64,000 nucleotides of DNA from JBKQVT01 sp963804825. Lineage in GTDB: Bacteria; Planctomycetota; Planctomycetia; Pirellulales; Thermoguttaceae. The stretch is from assembly GCA_963804825.1 (NCBI GenBank), contig CAWDRV010000001.1:372001-436000 (forward strand), in the 5' to 3' direction. Shown piece after piece: positions 57,858-64,000 of this stretch. How positions within the stretch are numbered: position 1 is the stretch's first letter; each line of letters begins with the position of its first letter. A program made the position numbers and the translations under genes. The notes beneath the pieces are model-generated. The model saw nothing but the letters and a program-made list of their open reading frames with translations. It was not told the origin of the DNA and made no database searches.

Positions 57858-57925
57858 GATTTCGTAACCTACCGACGTGCAACGGGTTATGGCGCGATTC
57901 AGCCTTGGCTGGCCAAAAAATGATC

Positions 57926-57954
57926 TTGACATCGGCGCCAAATTCTGACAATAT
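57926..57954 (+). promoter_or_regulatory. Sigma-70-type promoter for the NYN gene
   Basis: TTGACA (57926-57931), a 17-base spacer, and CAATAT (57949-57954). Both hexamers are close to consensus at ideal spacing, and the predicted RNA start near 57961 leaves a leader of about 107 nt before the NYN ATG. Confidence 0.7.
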
Positions 57955-57990
57955 CACGGCGAAGTCGATAATTTAGTGTAAGACGACTCC

Positions 57991-58039
57991 CCGCTCCTCA
58001 AGAGCGGTTTGGCCGGCCTATATGACCGGCTCTTTTTTT
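57991..58039 (+). terminator. Tandem hairpins with U-run in the NYN leader (intrinsic terminator or attenuator)
   Basis: First hairpin CCGCTC-CTCAA-GAGCGG (57991-58007). Second GCCGG-N9-CCGGC (58012-58030) followed by TCTTTTTTT. The second has the form of an intrinsic terminator, yet it lies after the promoter at 57926 and 29 bp before the NYN start, so it may attenuate that gene. No anti-terminator alternative is obvious to me. Confidence 0.65.
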
Positions 58040-58067
58040 GTTCCACTGGGCGATAGGAACGTTGCCG

Positions 58068-58727
58068 ATGGAACTGCAGCCACCGAAGCCCGCCCCACCA
58101 ACGCCAAAGCGGTCCATCGTCTACATCGACGGATTCAACCTGTACTATGGCGCTCTGCGGGGTGGTCCGTACAAGTGGTTGAATCTTGAGCGATACTTTC
58201 GCCTTCTCCGCCCGGGCGACTGCATCCAAAAGATCCGCTATTTTACGGCCAGGGTCGTTGGCTCGCACGCGGCAAGTCAAGACGCCTATCTTTCGGCACT
58301 GGTGACATTACCGCTTGTTGAAATCATTTTTGGAAGATTCAAGGCAAAACAGATTGAATGCCTTGTCCCGTCCTGCTCGCTTCCATCCCCGCGGTTCTTC
58401 TCCAGCTTTGAGGAGAAGCGAACGGATGTCAATATCGCCCTATGGATGCTGCACGACGCGCAGGAGAACTTATGCGACCGGCTCGTCCTGATTAGCGGAG
58501 ACTCGGACTTGGTCCCCGCCATTGCCATGGTGAAGGACCATTACCCGACGAAAGAGATCATCGTCTACATACCGGCCCGCAGCGAGATTCGAGGGGCAGC
58601 GGTTGAACTGCGAGGCATTGCCGACAGGGCCAAAATCCTTCCGCTTCAAATACTTCACGCCGCCCAATTCCCGGCAGAGATTACGAACGACTCTGGACTG
58701 GTCATCAAGAAACCATTGTCTTGGTGA
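58068..58727 (+). CDS. NYN (LabA/PIN-like) domain nuclease
   Basis: 219 residues from ATG 58068 (AGGA nine bases upstream). The NYN fold, related to PIN nucleases, is seen with its acidic metal site: SIVYIDGFNLYYGALR (Asp21), EEKRTDVNIALWMLHDAQEN (Asp about 119), LVLISGDSDLVPAIAMVKDH (Asp about 142 and 144), then KEIIVYIPARSEIRGAAVEL. Such proteins cleave RNA in several settings. It stands alone, with a strong promoter and a leader hairpin, inside a 28-bp direct repeat at the end of ppk1, so it is probably an inserted cargo gene. Codon use is less GC-biased than in ppk1. Confidence 0.88.
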   Translation: MELQPPKPAPPTPKRSIVYIDGFNLYYGALRGGPYKWLNLERYFRLLRPGDCIQKIRYFTARVVGSHAASQDAYLSALVTLPLVEIIFGRFKAKQIECLVPSCSLPSPRFFSSFEEKRTDVNIALWMLHDAQENLCDRLVLISGDSDLVPAIAMVKDHYPTKEIIVYIPARSEIRGAAVELRGIADRAKILPLQILHAAQFPAEITNDSGLVIKKPLSW

Positions 58728-59077
58728 TGCCCTTCCCGTCGCCCAATTGCCAGGTCGCACGCCACGATCGCCCGCGTTTCCGCCCGTTGACCCGGCCGCA
58801 GTGACCGTGCCAGGCGAGGTGGATCGGTTTTCTCGGGCCACGTCCGTGACAGCCGCGACCCGTGGGAAAAGCGTGCGAAAAACCGTCGCCTCGATAGCGC
58901 CGCCCCCCGAACACATTCCGAGGGCTTTCGGAAAACTTCCATGGACCACCTGGGTGCCGATAGACGTTGCCCCCCATGCGCGGCCTTGGCGGCTTCTCGG
59001 AAAACTTGCATTGACCCCGGCCTTGCGGCTATCATACGGAGAAGGTCCGTTTTTCTTCCACGCAAGGGAGTCGTTTG
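58728..59077. other. Intergenic region containing the right 28-bp repeat
   Basis: 350 bp between the NYN and DUF362 genes. It contains the right repeat copy at 58778-58805. Downstream of that repeat I see two similar short stretches (TTTTCTCGGGCC/TTCTCGGAAAACTTGCATTG and CTTTCGGAAAACTTCCATGG) but no gene. Confidence 0.5.
58778..58805. repeat. 28-bp direct repeat, right copy
   Basis: Identical to 57830-57857, including the ppk1 stop codon sequence CAGTGAC, but here outside any gene. The flanking bases on both sides differ from the left copy. Confidence 0.9.
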
Positions 59078-60025
59078 ATGCACAAGCACAGCAGAAGGGA
59101 ATTCCTGGCCCACTCGGCCGTCGCGGGCGGCATGGTGGCCCTCGGCGGGCAAAGCCTTTTCGCCGCGGAAAAGACCCCGGCCAAACCCGTCAACATGACC
59201 ATCGCTCGCTGGGCCGGCGCCAAGCCGACCGAGGAGGACATGAAACAGATCGCCGTCAAGCTGACGGAAAAGGCCATCGAGGGGCTCGGCGGCCTGAAGC
59301 GATTCGTCAGCCGCGGCGACGTGGTTTGGGTCAAGCCGAACATCGGCTGGGAACGCAACCCGCGGCAAGCCGCCAATACCAATCCCGACGTGGTGGCCAC
59401 GCTGGTCCGCCTCTGCCTCGAGGCCGGCGCCAAAACCGTCAAGGTGGGCGACAACCCCTGCGGACTGCCCGCCAAGTGCTATGGTCTCAGCGGCATCGAA
59501 GCGGCCGCGAAGAAGGCCGGCGCCGAAATCGTGTACGTGGACCGCAGCCGTTTCCGCGACATGAACATCGGCGGCGAACGCCTGAAGATGCTCCCGGTCT
59601 ATCCTGATATCTACGAATGCGACCTGGTGATCAACGTGCCGGTCGCCAAGCACCACTCGCTTTCCCGCGTCACGCTGTGCATGAAGAACTACATGGGCGT
59701 GATCGAGAAACGCAACCTCGTGCACCAGGGCATTGACACGTGCCTGGCCGATCTGTCGTTATTCATGAAACCGAAGGCGAAGATTTGCGTGCTGGACGCC
59801 ATGCGGATCCTCACGGCCCACGGACCCACGGGCGGAAACCTCCAGGATGTCGAGGTCAAGACCACCGTGGCCGCCGGCGTCGACATCGTCGCCCTGGACG
59901 CCCTCGGCGCCGAACTGCTCGGCCGCAAGCCCGCCGATGTGCGCACCATCGTCAAGGGCGAGAAGGTCGGGCTGGGCAAGATGAACTACCGCAAGCTGAA
60001 CCTCCGGGAGCTGGCCGTTTCATGA
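59078..60025 (+). CDS. DUF362 protein with twin-arginine signal
   Basis: 315 residues from ATG 59078 behind AAGGGAG. The N-terminus HKHSRREFLAHSAVAGGMVA is a Tat-type signal (SRREFL). The body is DUF362: VWVKPNIGWERNPRQAANTN, VVATLVRLCLEAGAKTVKVG, ECDLVINVPVAKHHSLSRVT, LCMKNYMGVIEKRNLVHQGI. DUF362 proteins are often linked to iron-sulfur proteins, and here its stop overlaps the start of a membrane polyferredoxin (ATGA). Tat export suggests a folded, cofactor-bearing product. Exact reaction unknown. Confidence 0.88.
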   Translation: MHKHSRREFLAHSAVAGGMVALGGQSLFAAEKTPAKPVNMTIARWAGAKPTEEDMKQIAVKLTEKAIEGLGGLKRFVSRGDVVWVKPNIGWERNPRQAANTNPDVVATLVRLCLEAGAKTVKVGDNPCGLPAKCYGLSGIEAAAKKAGAEIVYVDRSRFRDMNIGGERLKMLPVYPDIYECDLVINVPVAKHHSLSRVTLCMKNYMGVIEKRNLVHQGIDTCLADLSLFMKPKAKICVLDAMRILTAHGPTGGNLQDVEVKTTVAAGVDIVALDALGAELLGRKPADVRTIVKGEKVGLGKMNYRKLNLRELAVS

Positions 60026-61653
60026 GCAAGCGCGGCCGGGCAACAGCGTTGACTTGGGCGCGCCGACTTTCGCAAACGCTGTTTCTGCTGCTGTTTCTCG
60101 GCTTGCTGCTGGCCGCCTGCTCGCGGACCGCCGAAGCGGCCCGGCCGCTGCTGCAACTGTTCTTCCTGATCGACCCGCTCTTGCTCCTGGCCACCTGGCT
60201 CTCGGCCCACGGCGCGCCGACCGTCATGCTCTGGTCGCTCGCGCTGGTGGTCGTCACCGTCCTGTTGGGCCGCGTCTTTTGCGGATGGATTTGTCCGCTG
60301 GGGACCGTCCACGCCCTGGCCGGACGCGTCTTCCACGGCCGCCGGCGCGGGCAAAAACCGCGATCACTGGTCGCCCTGGCAGCGCGCCAAATACTATCTT
60401 CTCGCCGGCATGTTGGTCATGGCGGTCTTCGGCGGCCATTGGGTCACGGTGTTCGATCCAATCGTCTTCCTGTATCGCACGACCACCACCGCCCTGCTGC
60501 CCGGCACACAATGGGCCGTCGAGGAAGGCGCAACGGCGGTCTATCAGTCCGATCCGGGCGTGGGACCCGTGCGGCTGACCAAGGCCACCGAGCCGGTCTA
60601 CCATTTCCTCCGCGATCACGTCTTCGCCGTGCCGAAGCAGGCGTTCTTGGGCGGCGGCGCGCTCCTGGCGATCTTCCTCGTCACGCTCCTGTTGGACTGG
60701 TATCGGCCGCGGTTCTGGTGCCGCTACCTTTGCCCCTTGGGCGCCCTGCTGGGGCTGCTGTCGTGGCGGCCCCTCCTGCGCCGGTCCGTCGAGCCGACGA
60801 CCTGCAACCAGTGCGATCTGTGCGGCATGGCGTGTCACGGCGCCGCCGCGGCGGGACGCGGCGAGCGATGGAAGCCGGCGGAATGCTTCGGCTGCTTCAA
60901 TTGCGGCGACTCCTGCGCGCAAAGAGTCTCTCGTTCCGCTGGACCTGGCCGTGGCGCAAAAAGCCGGCCGTCGAATCGGTCGATCTTTCCAAGCGGGCCA
61001 TGTTGGGTGCGGCCGTCGGCGGCCTGCTCACGCTCGGCCTGATGCGCATCACGCCCCAGTCGCGCGGCACGACCTTCCATCCCTTCCTGCTCCGCCCGCC
61101 GGGCGCACGGCCGGAACCCGAGTTTCTAAAGCGCTGCACCGCCTGCGGCCTGTGCATGAAAGCCTGCCCCACCGGCGGTCTCCAGCCCGCCTGGGGCGAA
61201 GCCGGACTCGAGGGCCTGTGGACGCCGCGGCTTGTGCCGAAAATCGGCTACTGCGATTACGACTGCAATCTTTGCTCCCAGGTGTGTCCGACCGGCGCCA
61301 TCGAGCCGCTCGGGATCGAGGAGAAGAAGCAAGTCCGCATCGGGCTGGCCTCCTTCGACATCGCGCGATGTATTCCGTACGCGTATGGGCGCGACTGCAT
61401 GGTCTGCGAGGAACATTGCCCGATCCCCACGAAGGCGATCTACTTCACGGAAGTCGAAGTGCCGGACCGAAAGGGCGGGAAGCTTACGGTCAAGCAGCCG
61501 CGCGTGGATCCGAATCTCTGCACCGGCTGCGGCATCTGCGAGAAAGTTTGTCCTTACAAGGACCAGGCGGCGGTGCGGGTGTTCAGCGCCAACGAGAGCC
61601 GCAATCCGGACAATCAGCCCATCCTGCCCGGCGACGACCAATCGCCGTATTGA
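60022..61653 (+). CDS. Membrane-bound polyferredoxin (NapH/RdxA-like, two frameshifts)
   Basis: ATG 60022 overlaps the DUF362 stop. Helices LFLLLFLGLLLAACS and VMLWSLALVVVTVLLG are followed by VFCGWICPLGTVHALAGR, a Cys motif typical of NapH/RdxA/NosR membrane ferredoxins. After a shift near 60365 come LVMAVFGGHWVTVFDPIVFL, FWCRYLCPLGALLGLLSWRP and a ferredoxin site CNQCDLCGMAC / CFGCFNCGDSC. A second shift near 60920 returns to the first frame with three more 4Fe-4S sites (CTACGLCMKACPTGG, CDYDCNLCSQVCPTGA, CTGCGICEKVCPYKD) and CMVCEEHCPIP. About 540 residues. It should pass electrons between the membrane pool and an exported partner, perhaps DUF362. Confidence 0.87.
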   Translation: MSKRGRATALTWARRLSQTLFLLLFLGLLLAACSRTAEAARPLLQLFFLIDPLLLLATWLSAHGAPTVMLWSLALVVVTVLLGRVFCGWICPLGTVHALAGRVFHGRRRGQKPRSLVALAARQILSSRRHVGHGGLRRPLGHGVRSNRLPVSHDHHRPAARHTMGRRGRRNGGLSVRSGRGTRAADQGHRAGLPFPPRSRLRRAEAGVLGRRRAPGDLPRHAPVGLVSAAVLVPLPLPLGRPAGAAVVAAPPAPVRRADDLQPVRSVRHGVSRRRRGGTRRAMEAGGMLRLLQLRRLLRAKSLSFRWTWPWRKKPAVESVDLSKRAMLGAAVGGLLTLGLMRITPQSRGTTFHPFLLRPPGARPEPEFLKRCTACGLCMKACPTGGLQPAWGEAGLEGLWTPRLVPKIGYCDYDCNLCSQVCPTGAIEPLGIEEKKQVRIGLASFDIARCIPYAYGRDCMVCEEHCPIPTKAIYFTEVEVPDRKGGKLTVKQPRVDPNLCTGCGICEKVCPYKDQAAVRVFSANESRNPDNQPILPGDDQSPY

Positions 61654-61692
61654 GCGGCCGAGTGGGACGCATGGCGTGAATGTACCGCGCCA

Positions 61693-61781
61693 CGCCCACC
61701 GGCTGCGCCCGGTGGGAATCCGGACGGCGGTGAACAGCATTCCCGTAAGCATCGCTTCCCACCGGACGCAGCCGGTGGGCG
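61693..61781. repeat. 26-bp inverted repeat
   Basis: CGCCCACCGGCTGCGCCCGG (61693-61718, 26 bp) and its complement at 61756-61781 with one mismatch. It lies in the 294-bp gap between the polyferredoxin and DUF1598 genes. The gap has no gene. Confidence 0.85.
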
Positions 61782-61947
61782 TTGGAAAACCGACGCGAAA
61801 ATCGCCGGGAATATCCGCGACTTGCATTTTTCACAGGCGTCGGCGATAATGCTGCCTAGGGAGTGACGGTCCCGCTTTTCGGCCGACGAGATTGCGTGGG
61901 CCGCCTAGCTTGCCCATCCTATCACCGGAACAGTAGGAGGGACGATC

Positions 61948-63675
61948 ATGTCACGCCACTTCGTGCGCCCACGTCGGCTGCTCGTGGCAGCCATCGGATT
62001 CTGTGCCGCCGCTTGGACGTTGTCCTCGGCCGCGGCAGACCCCAAGGACGCCTTGATTCGGGCCCAGATTGCGGCGGGCGAATTCGCACCCGCCGTCGCC
62101 CTGGCCCAGCAGGCCGTCGACCCCCAGCAACGCGACGCCTGGTTGGCGGAAATTGCCGTCGCCCAGGCCCAGCTCGGCGCCCGCGACGCCTCGTTCCGCT
62201 CGGCCGCGGAGATCGGCGACGACCGCGCGCGGGCCGAGACGCTTTCGACCGCCGCGGCCGTCCCCTTGGGCGGACAGGGGGGCGGCAACGAGCCCGACTT
62301 CGAATCGCTCATCGAACTGATCAAGACCACCGTGGAGCCGGCGAGCTGGGATGATGTCGGCGGGCCGGGCACGATGTCCAAGTTTCCCACGGGCGTTTAC
62401 GTCGATGCCCGGGGCGTGTTGAAGCCGCTGATGAAAGAGGAGAAGGCGGGGAACCTGGCCGCCTTGCGCGAGGCCAGCGGACCGCGCCGCGGCGGAGAAG
62501 ACGCCCGCCGCAGTTCGCCGTTGCGCATGGTCTCGCTCACGCGGCTGGAAAAGCAGGTCCAGTTGCTCCTGGCCGCCGGCCGGCAGCCCAGCGAGGAGAT
62601 GCAGGTCCTGGCCGGCTTGCAGCGCATTCAATACGTCTTCGTCTATCCGGAGTCGGGCGACCTGGTGCTGGCCGGACCGGCCGGCGATTGGAAGCCCGGG
62701 CCCGAAAACATCCTGGTCAGCGCCGACACCGGCGGTCCGGTGGTACGGCTGGACGACCTGGTCGTCGTCCTGCGGCAGATGATGAGCGGCGAGCAGGCCG
62801 CGTTCGGCTGCCTCATCAATCCTCGGCAGGAGGCGTTGGCCCGGGTGAAGGCGTTCGTGAGCAAGTCGAACCAACACGCCATCCAATCCGAGCAGCGAAA
62901 CCATTGGCTGGAGCAACTCCGCGACCAGGTGGGCAAACAAGACATCGAGGTGTATGGCTTGGATGCGCGGACGCGGGCGGCGCGGGTGATGGTCGAGGCC
63001 GACTACCGGATGAAACTGGTGGGCATGGGCCTCGAAAAGGGCGTGCCCGGCGTGAAAAGCTACCTGGCCTCGATCACGCTCGCGCCGGGCGAGGCACCGC
63101 CGCCGATGGACGTGCTCCGCTGGTGGTTCACGCTCAACTACGACGCCGTCAGCGCGACCCAAGATCGCCGGGCCTTCGCCATCCGCGGCCAGGGCGTGAA
63201 AGTCGAAAGCGAAAACGAACACCTGACCGCCGAAGGCGTGCAAATTCACACCGGAGAGTCCGACGACCTGAACCGGAAGTTCGCCCACGACTTCACCGCC
63301 CATTTCGACGCCCTCTGCGGCAAGTATCCGATCTACGCCGAGTTGCGGAACCTCTTCGACCTGGCGCTGGTCGGCGCGCTGGTCCACCAAGAGGGCCTGG
63401 CCGACAAGGTCGGCTGGCACTTGACCTGTTTCGGCGATCCAAAGGCCTTCGCGGTCGAGTTGGGCGAAACGCCCAAGGAAGTCGAGACCGTGGTCAATTG
63501 CCGCGTCGTCAACGGCAGGGTTATTCTCGCGGGCGTCAGCGGCGGCGTCAGGGTCCACCCGGCCTCGCTGGTCCGGCGGCAAGCCATTGAAATCTCGCGT
63601 GACGGGTCGCTCGGCGACGAGCGCGCCACGGCGACGCGAAAGCCCTCCGGCGACAACTGGTGGTGGGACCGATGA
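61948..63675 (+). CDS. DUF1598 protein, exported
   Basis: 575 residues, intact. GGAGG precedes ATG 61948. Signal peptide: RRLLVAAIGFCAAAWTLSSA. Then a helical-repeat-like part (DALIRAQIAAGEFAPAVALA, EIAVAQAQLGARDA). DUF1598 follows: SKFPTGVYVDARGVLKPLMK, QPSEEMQVLAGLQRIQYVFV, VRLDDLVVVLRQMMSGEQAA, FGCLINPRQEALARVKAFVS, ARVMVEADYRMKLVGMGLEK, MDVLRWWFTLNYDAVSATQD, FAHDFTAHFDALCGKYPIYA. DUF1598 is found almost only in planctomycetes and has no known role. The LINPRQEAL motif is its best mark. Confidence 0.9.
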   Translation: MSRHFVRPRRLLVAAIGFCAAAWTLSSAAADPKDALIRAQIAAGEFAPAVALAQQAVDPQQRDAWLAEIAVAQAQLGARDASFRSAAEIGDDRARAETLSTAAAVPLGGQGGGNEPDFESLIELIKTTVEPASWDDVGGPGTMSKFPTGVYVDARGVLKPLMKEEKAGNLAALREASGPRRGGEDARRSSPLRMVSLTRLEKQVQLLLAAGRQPSEEMQVLAGLQRIQYVFVYPESGDLVLAGPAGDWKPGPENILVSADTGGPVVRLDDLVVVLRQMMSGEQAAFGCLINPRQEALARVKAFVSKSNQHAIQSEQRNHWLEQLRDQVGKQDIEVYGLDARTRAARVMVEADYRMKLVGMGLEKGVPGVKSYLASITLAPGEAPPPMDVLRWWFTLNYDAVSATQDRRAFAIRGQGVKVESENEHLTAEGVQIHTGESDDLNRKFAHDFTAHFDALCGKYPIYAELRNLFDLALVGALVHQEGLADKVGWHLTCFGDPKAFAVELGETPKEVETVVNCRVVNGRVILAGVSGGVRVHPASLVRRQAIEISRDGSLGDERATATRKPSGDNWWWDR

Positions 63676-63716
63676 GCCCAATTGGTTTCTGTTGTGGAAG
63701 GGACTTTCGACGGCGC

Positions 63717-63798
63717 GTAGGGTGGGTCGAGCGCAGCGAGCCCCACCAATATCTGCGAAAAAGCGATGGTGGGGCTCGCTGCGCTCGACCCACCCTAC
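63717..63798. repeat. 32-bp perfect inverted repeat
   Basis: GTAGGGTGGGTCGAGCGCAG (63717-63748, 32 bp) and its exact complement at 63767-63798, with an 18-nt loop. Widespread 'GGTGGGTCGAGCGCAGCGAG' intergenic repeat type. It could form a strong RNA hairpin behind the DUF1598 gene. Confidence 0.9.
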
Positions 63799-63833
63799 CA
63801 ACTGCAATAAGCCGGGCCGCACGTCTGCACGCG

Positions 63834-64000
63834 ATGGCGGCAGTCGCGCTGGTTTACGTGGCCTTGCCCGCCTCGCCGTTGCGGGCCGGTCCCGAGGGGG
63901 ACGAGACGGCTGTCGCCGTTGTCGCCACGGTGGGCGACGAACCGATCCGCGCCGGCGAGGTGAACCGCCTGCTGACCAAGGCGACCGGCGGCAAGCCGGC
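63834..64000 (+). CDS. SurA/PrsA-like peptidyl-prolyl isomerase, 5' part
   Basis: The frame from ATG 63834 is open to the window end. A hydrophobic start (VALVYVALPASPLRAGPEG) looks like a signal peptide, and VVATVGDEPIRAGEVNRLLT is the usual beginning of SurA/PrsA-type foldases (a strand then a helix with ATVxGEPIxxxEV). The parvulin domain would lie beyond the window. Start and family are moderately supported. Confidence 0.6.
   Translation, partial: MAAVALVYVALPASPLRAGPEGDETAVAVVATVGDEPIRAGEVNRLLTKATGGKP

Noticed and set aside
61951..63822. 623-codon minus-strand frame opposite the DUF1598 gene
   Set aside because: The plus strand has a signal peptide and clear DUF1598 motifs; the minus frame is Arg/Gln/His-rich shadow sequence.

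Overview
The window reads as a chromosomal segment of a high-GC bacterium of the phylum Planctomycetota, most likely near Pirellulales. The evidence is the gene set: a DUF1598 protein, a DUF1573 secreted protein, a Gly/Ala-rich 'mu-protocadherin-like' secreted protein, a membrane protein with O-mannosyltransferase-like and TPR parts, GYF-plus-TPR and kinase-plus-sulfatase-modifying-factor architectures, and many foldback intergenic repeats. There is no rRNA and no CRISPR array. One tRNA (Lys, CTT) is present. Many conserved genes (etfA, acyl-CoA dehydrogenase, ppk, ppx, a 2-oxoamine synthase and others) are interrupted by one- or two-base indels, often the loss of one base from a G or C run. 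I read most of these as consensus errors in a draft or metagenome assembly, and give such genes as single features spanning the frameshift.

Layout. 0-8 kb (+): a PDZ fragment, a GYF/TPR membrane protein, then a tight cluster of a TerY-like vWA protein, a PP2C phosphatase and a Ser/Thr-kinase fused through a membrane segment to a formylglycine-generating-enzyme (SUMF1) domain. This is the vWA-PP2C-kinase triad known from Ter-type stress systems, with an unusual kinase. 8.2-18.9 kb: a block of seven genes, all on the minus strand, between two perfect 142-bp direct repeats (beta-propeller protein, GH63-like glucosidase, DUF4239, DUF2252, a membrane protein, the Gly-rich secreted protein, a SnoaL-like protein). 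It looks like an acquired or duplicated island, and a 200-bp RAYT-derived miniature element abuts its right end. 19-28.7 kb (+): a DUF4185 protein, a pstB fragment, tRNA-Lys, a Fis-like regulator, then an electron-transfer/fatty-acid cluster (etfB, etfA, acyl-CoA dehydrogenase, fabI), a spermidine-synthase-like methyltransferase-fold protein and a small membrane protein.

28.8-34.8 kb (-): an arsenic locus read leftwards (arsR, arsM, arsC, acr3), followed by a thioredoxin-like protein, an FtsX/MacB-type permease and its ATPase. Three matching palindromes lie before arsR, arsM and the thioredoxin-like gene, suggesting that the ABC transporter belongs to the ArsR regulon. 34.9-42.8 kb: an ECF sigma factor, a 7Fe ferredoxin, a glycosyltransferase with a UDP-galactopyranose-mutase-like oxidoreductase, the TPR membrane protein with nearly identical 102-bp repeats, an HNH endonuclease and a zinc-ribbon protein. 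43-52 kb: isopropylmalate-type dehydrogenase, 2-oxoamine synthase, an AT-richer membrane protein, an orphan DUF433 antitoxin, a KaiC-like ATPase, a FemAB-like acetyltransferase with a polysaccharide flippase, and a DUF1573 protein.

52.8-64 kb (+): a polyphosphate operon (CHAD protein, ppx, ppk1). Directly behind ppk1 sits a 0.95-kb cassette with its own promoter, a leader with an intrinsic-terminator hairpin, and a NYN-domain nuclease gene. The cassette is bracketed by a 28-bp duplication of the ppk1 3' end. Then come a Tat-exported DUF362 protein overlapping a membrane polyferredoxin, a DUF1598 protein, and the start of a SurA/PrsA-like isomerase cut by the window end. Two perfect 107-bp inverted copies of a foldback repeat (30.8 and 42.8 kb) bracket the arsenic-to-HNH segment. 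A diverged third copy has entered the PP2C gene in frame.
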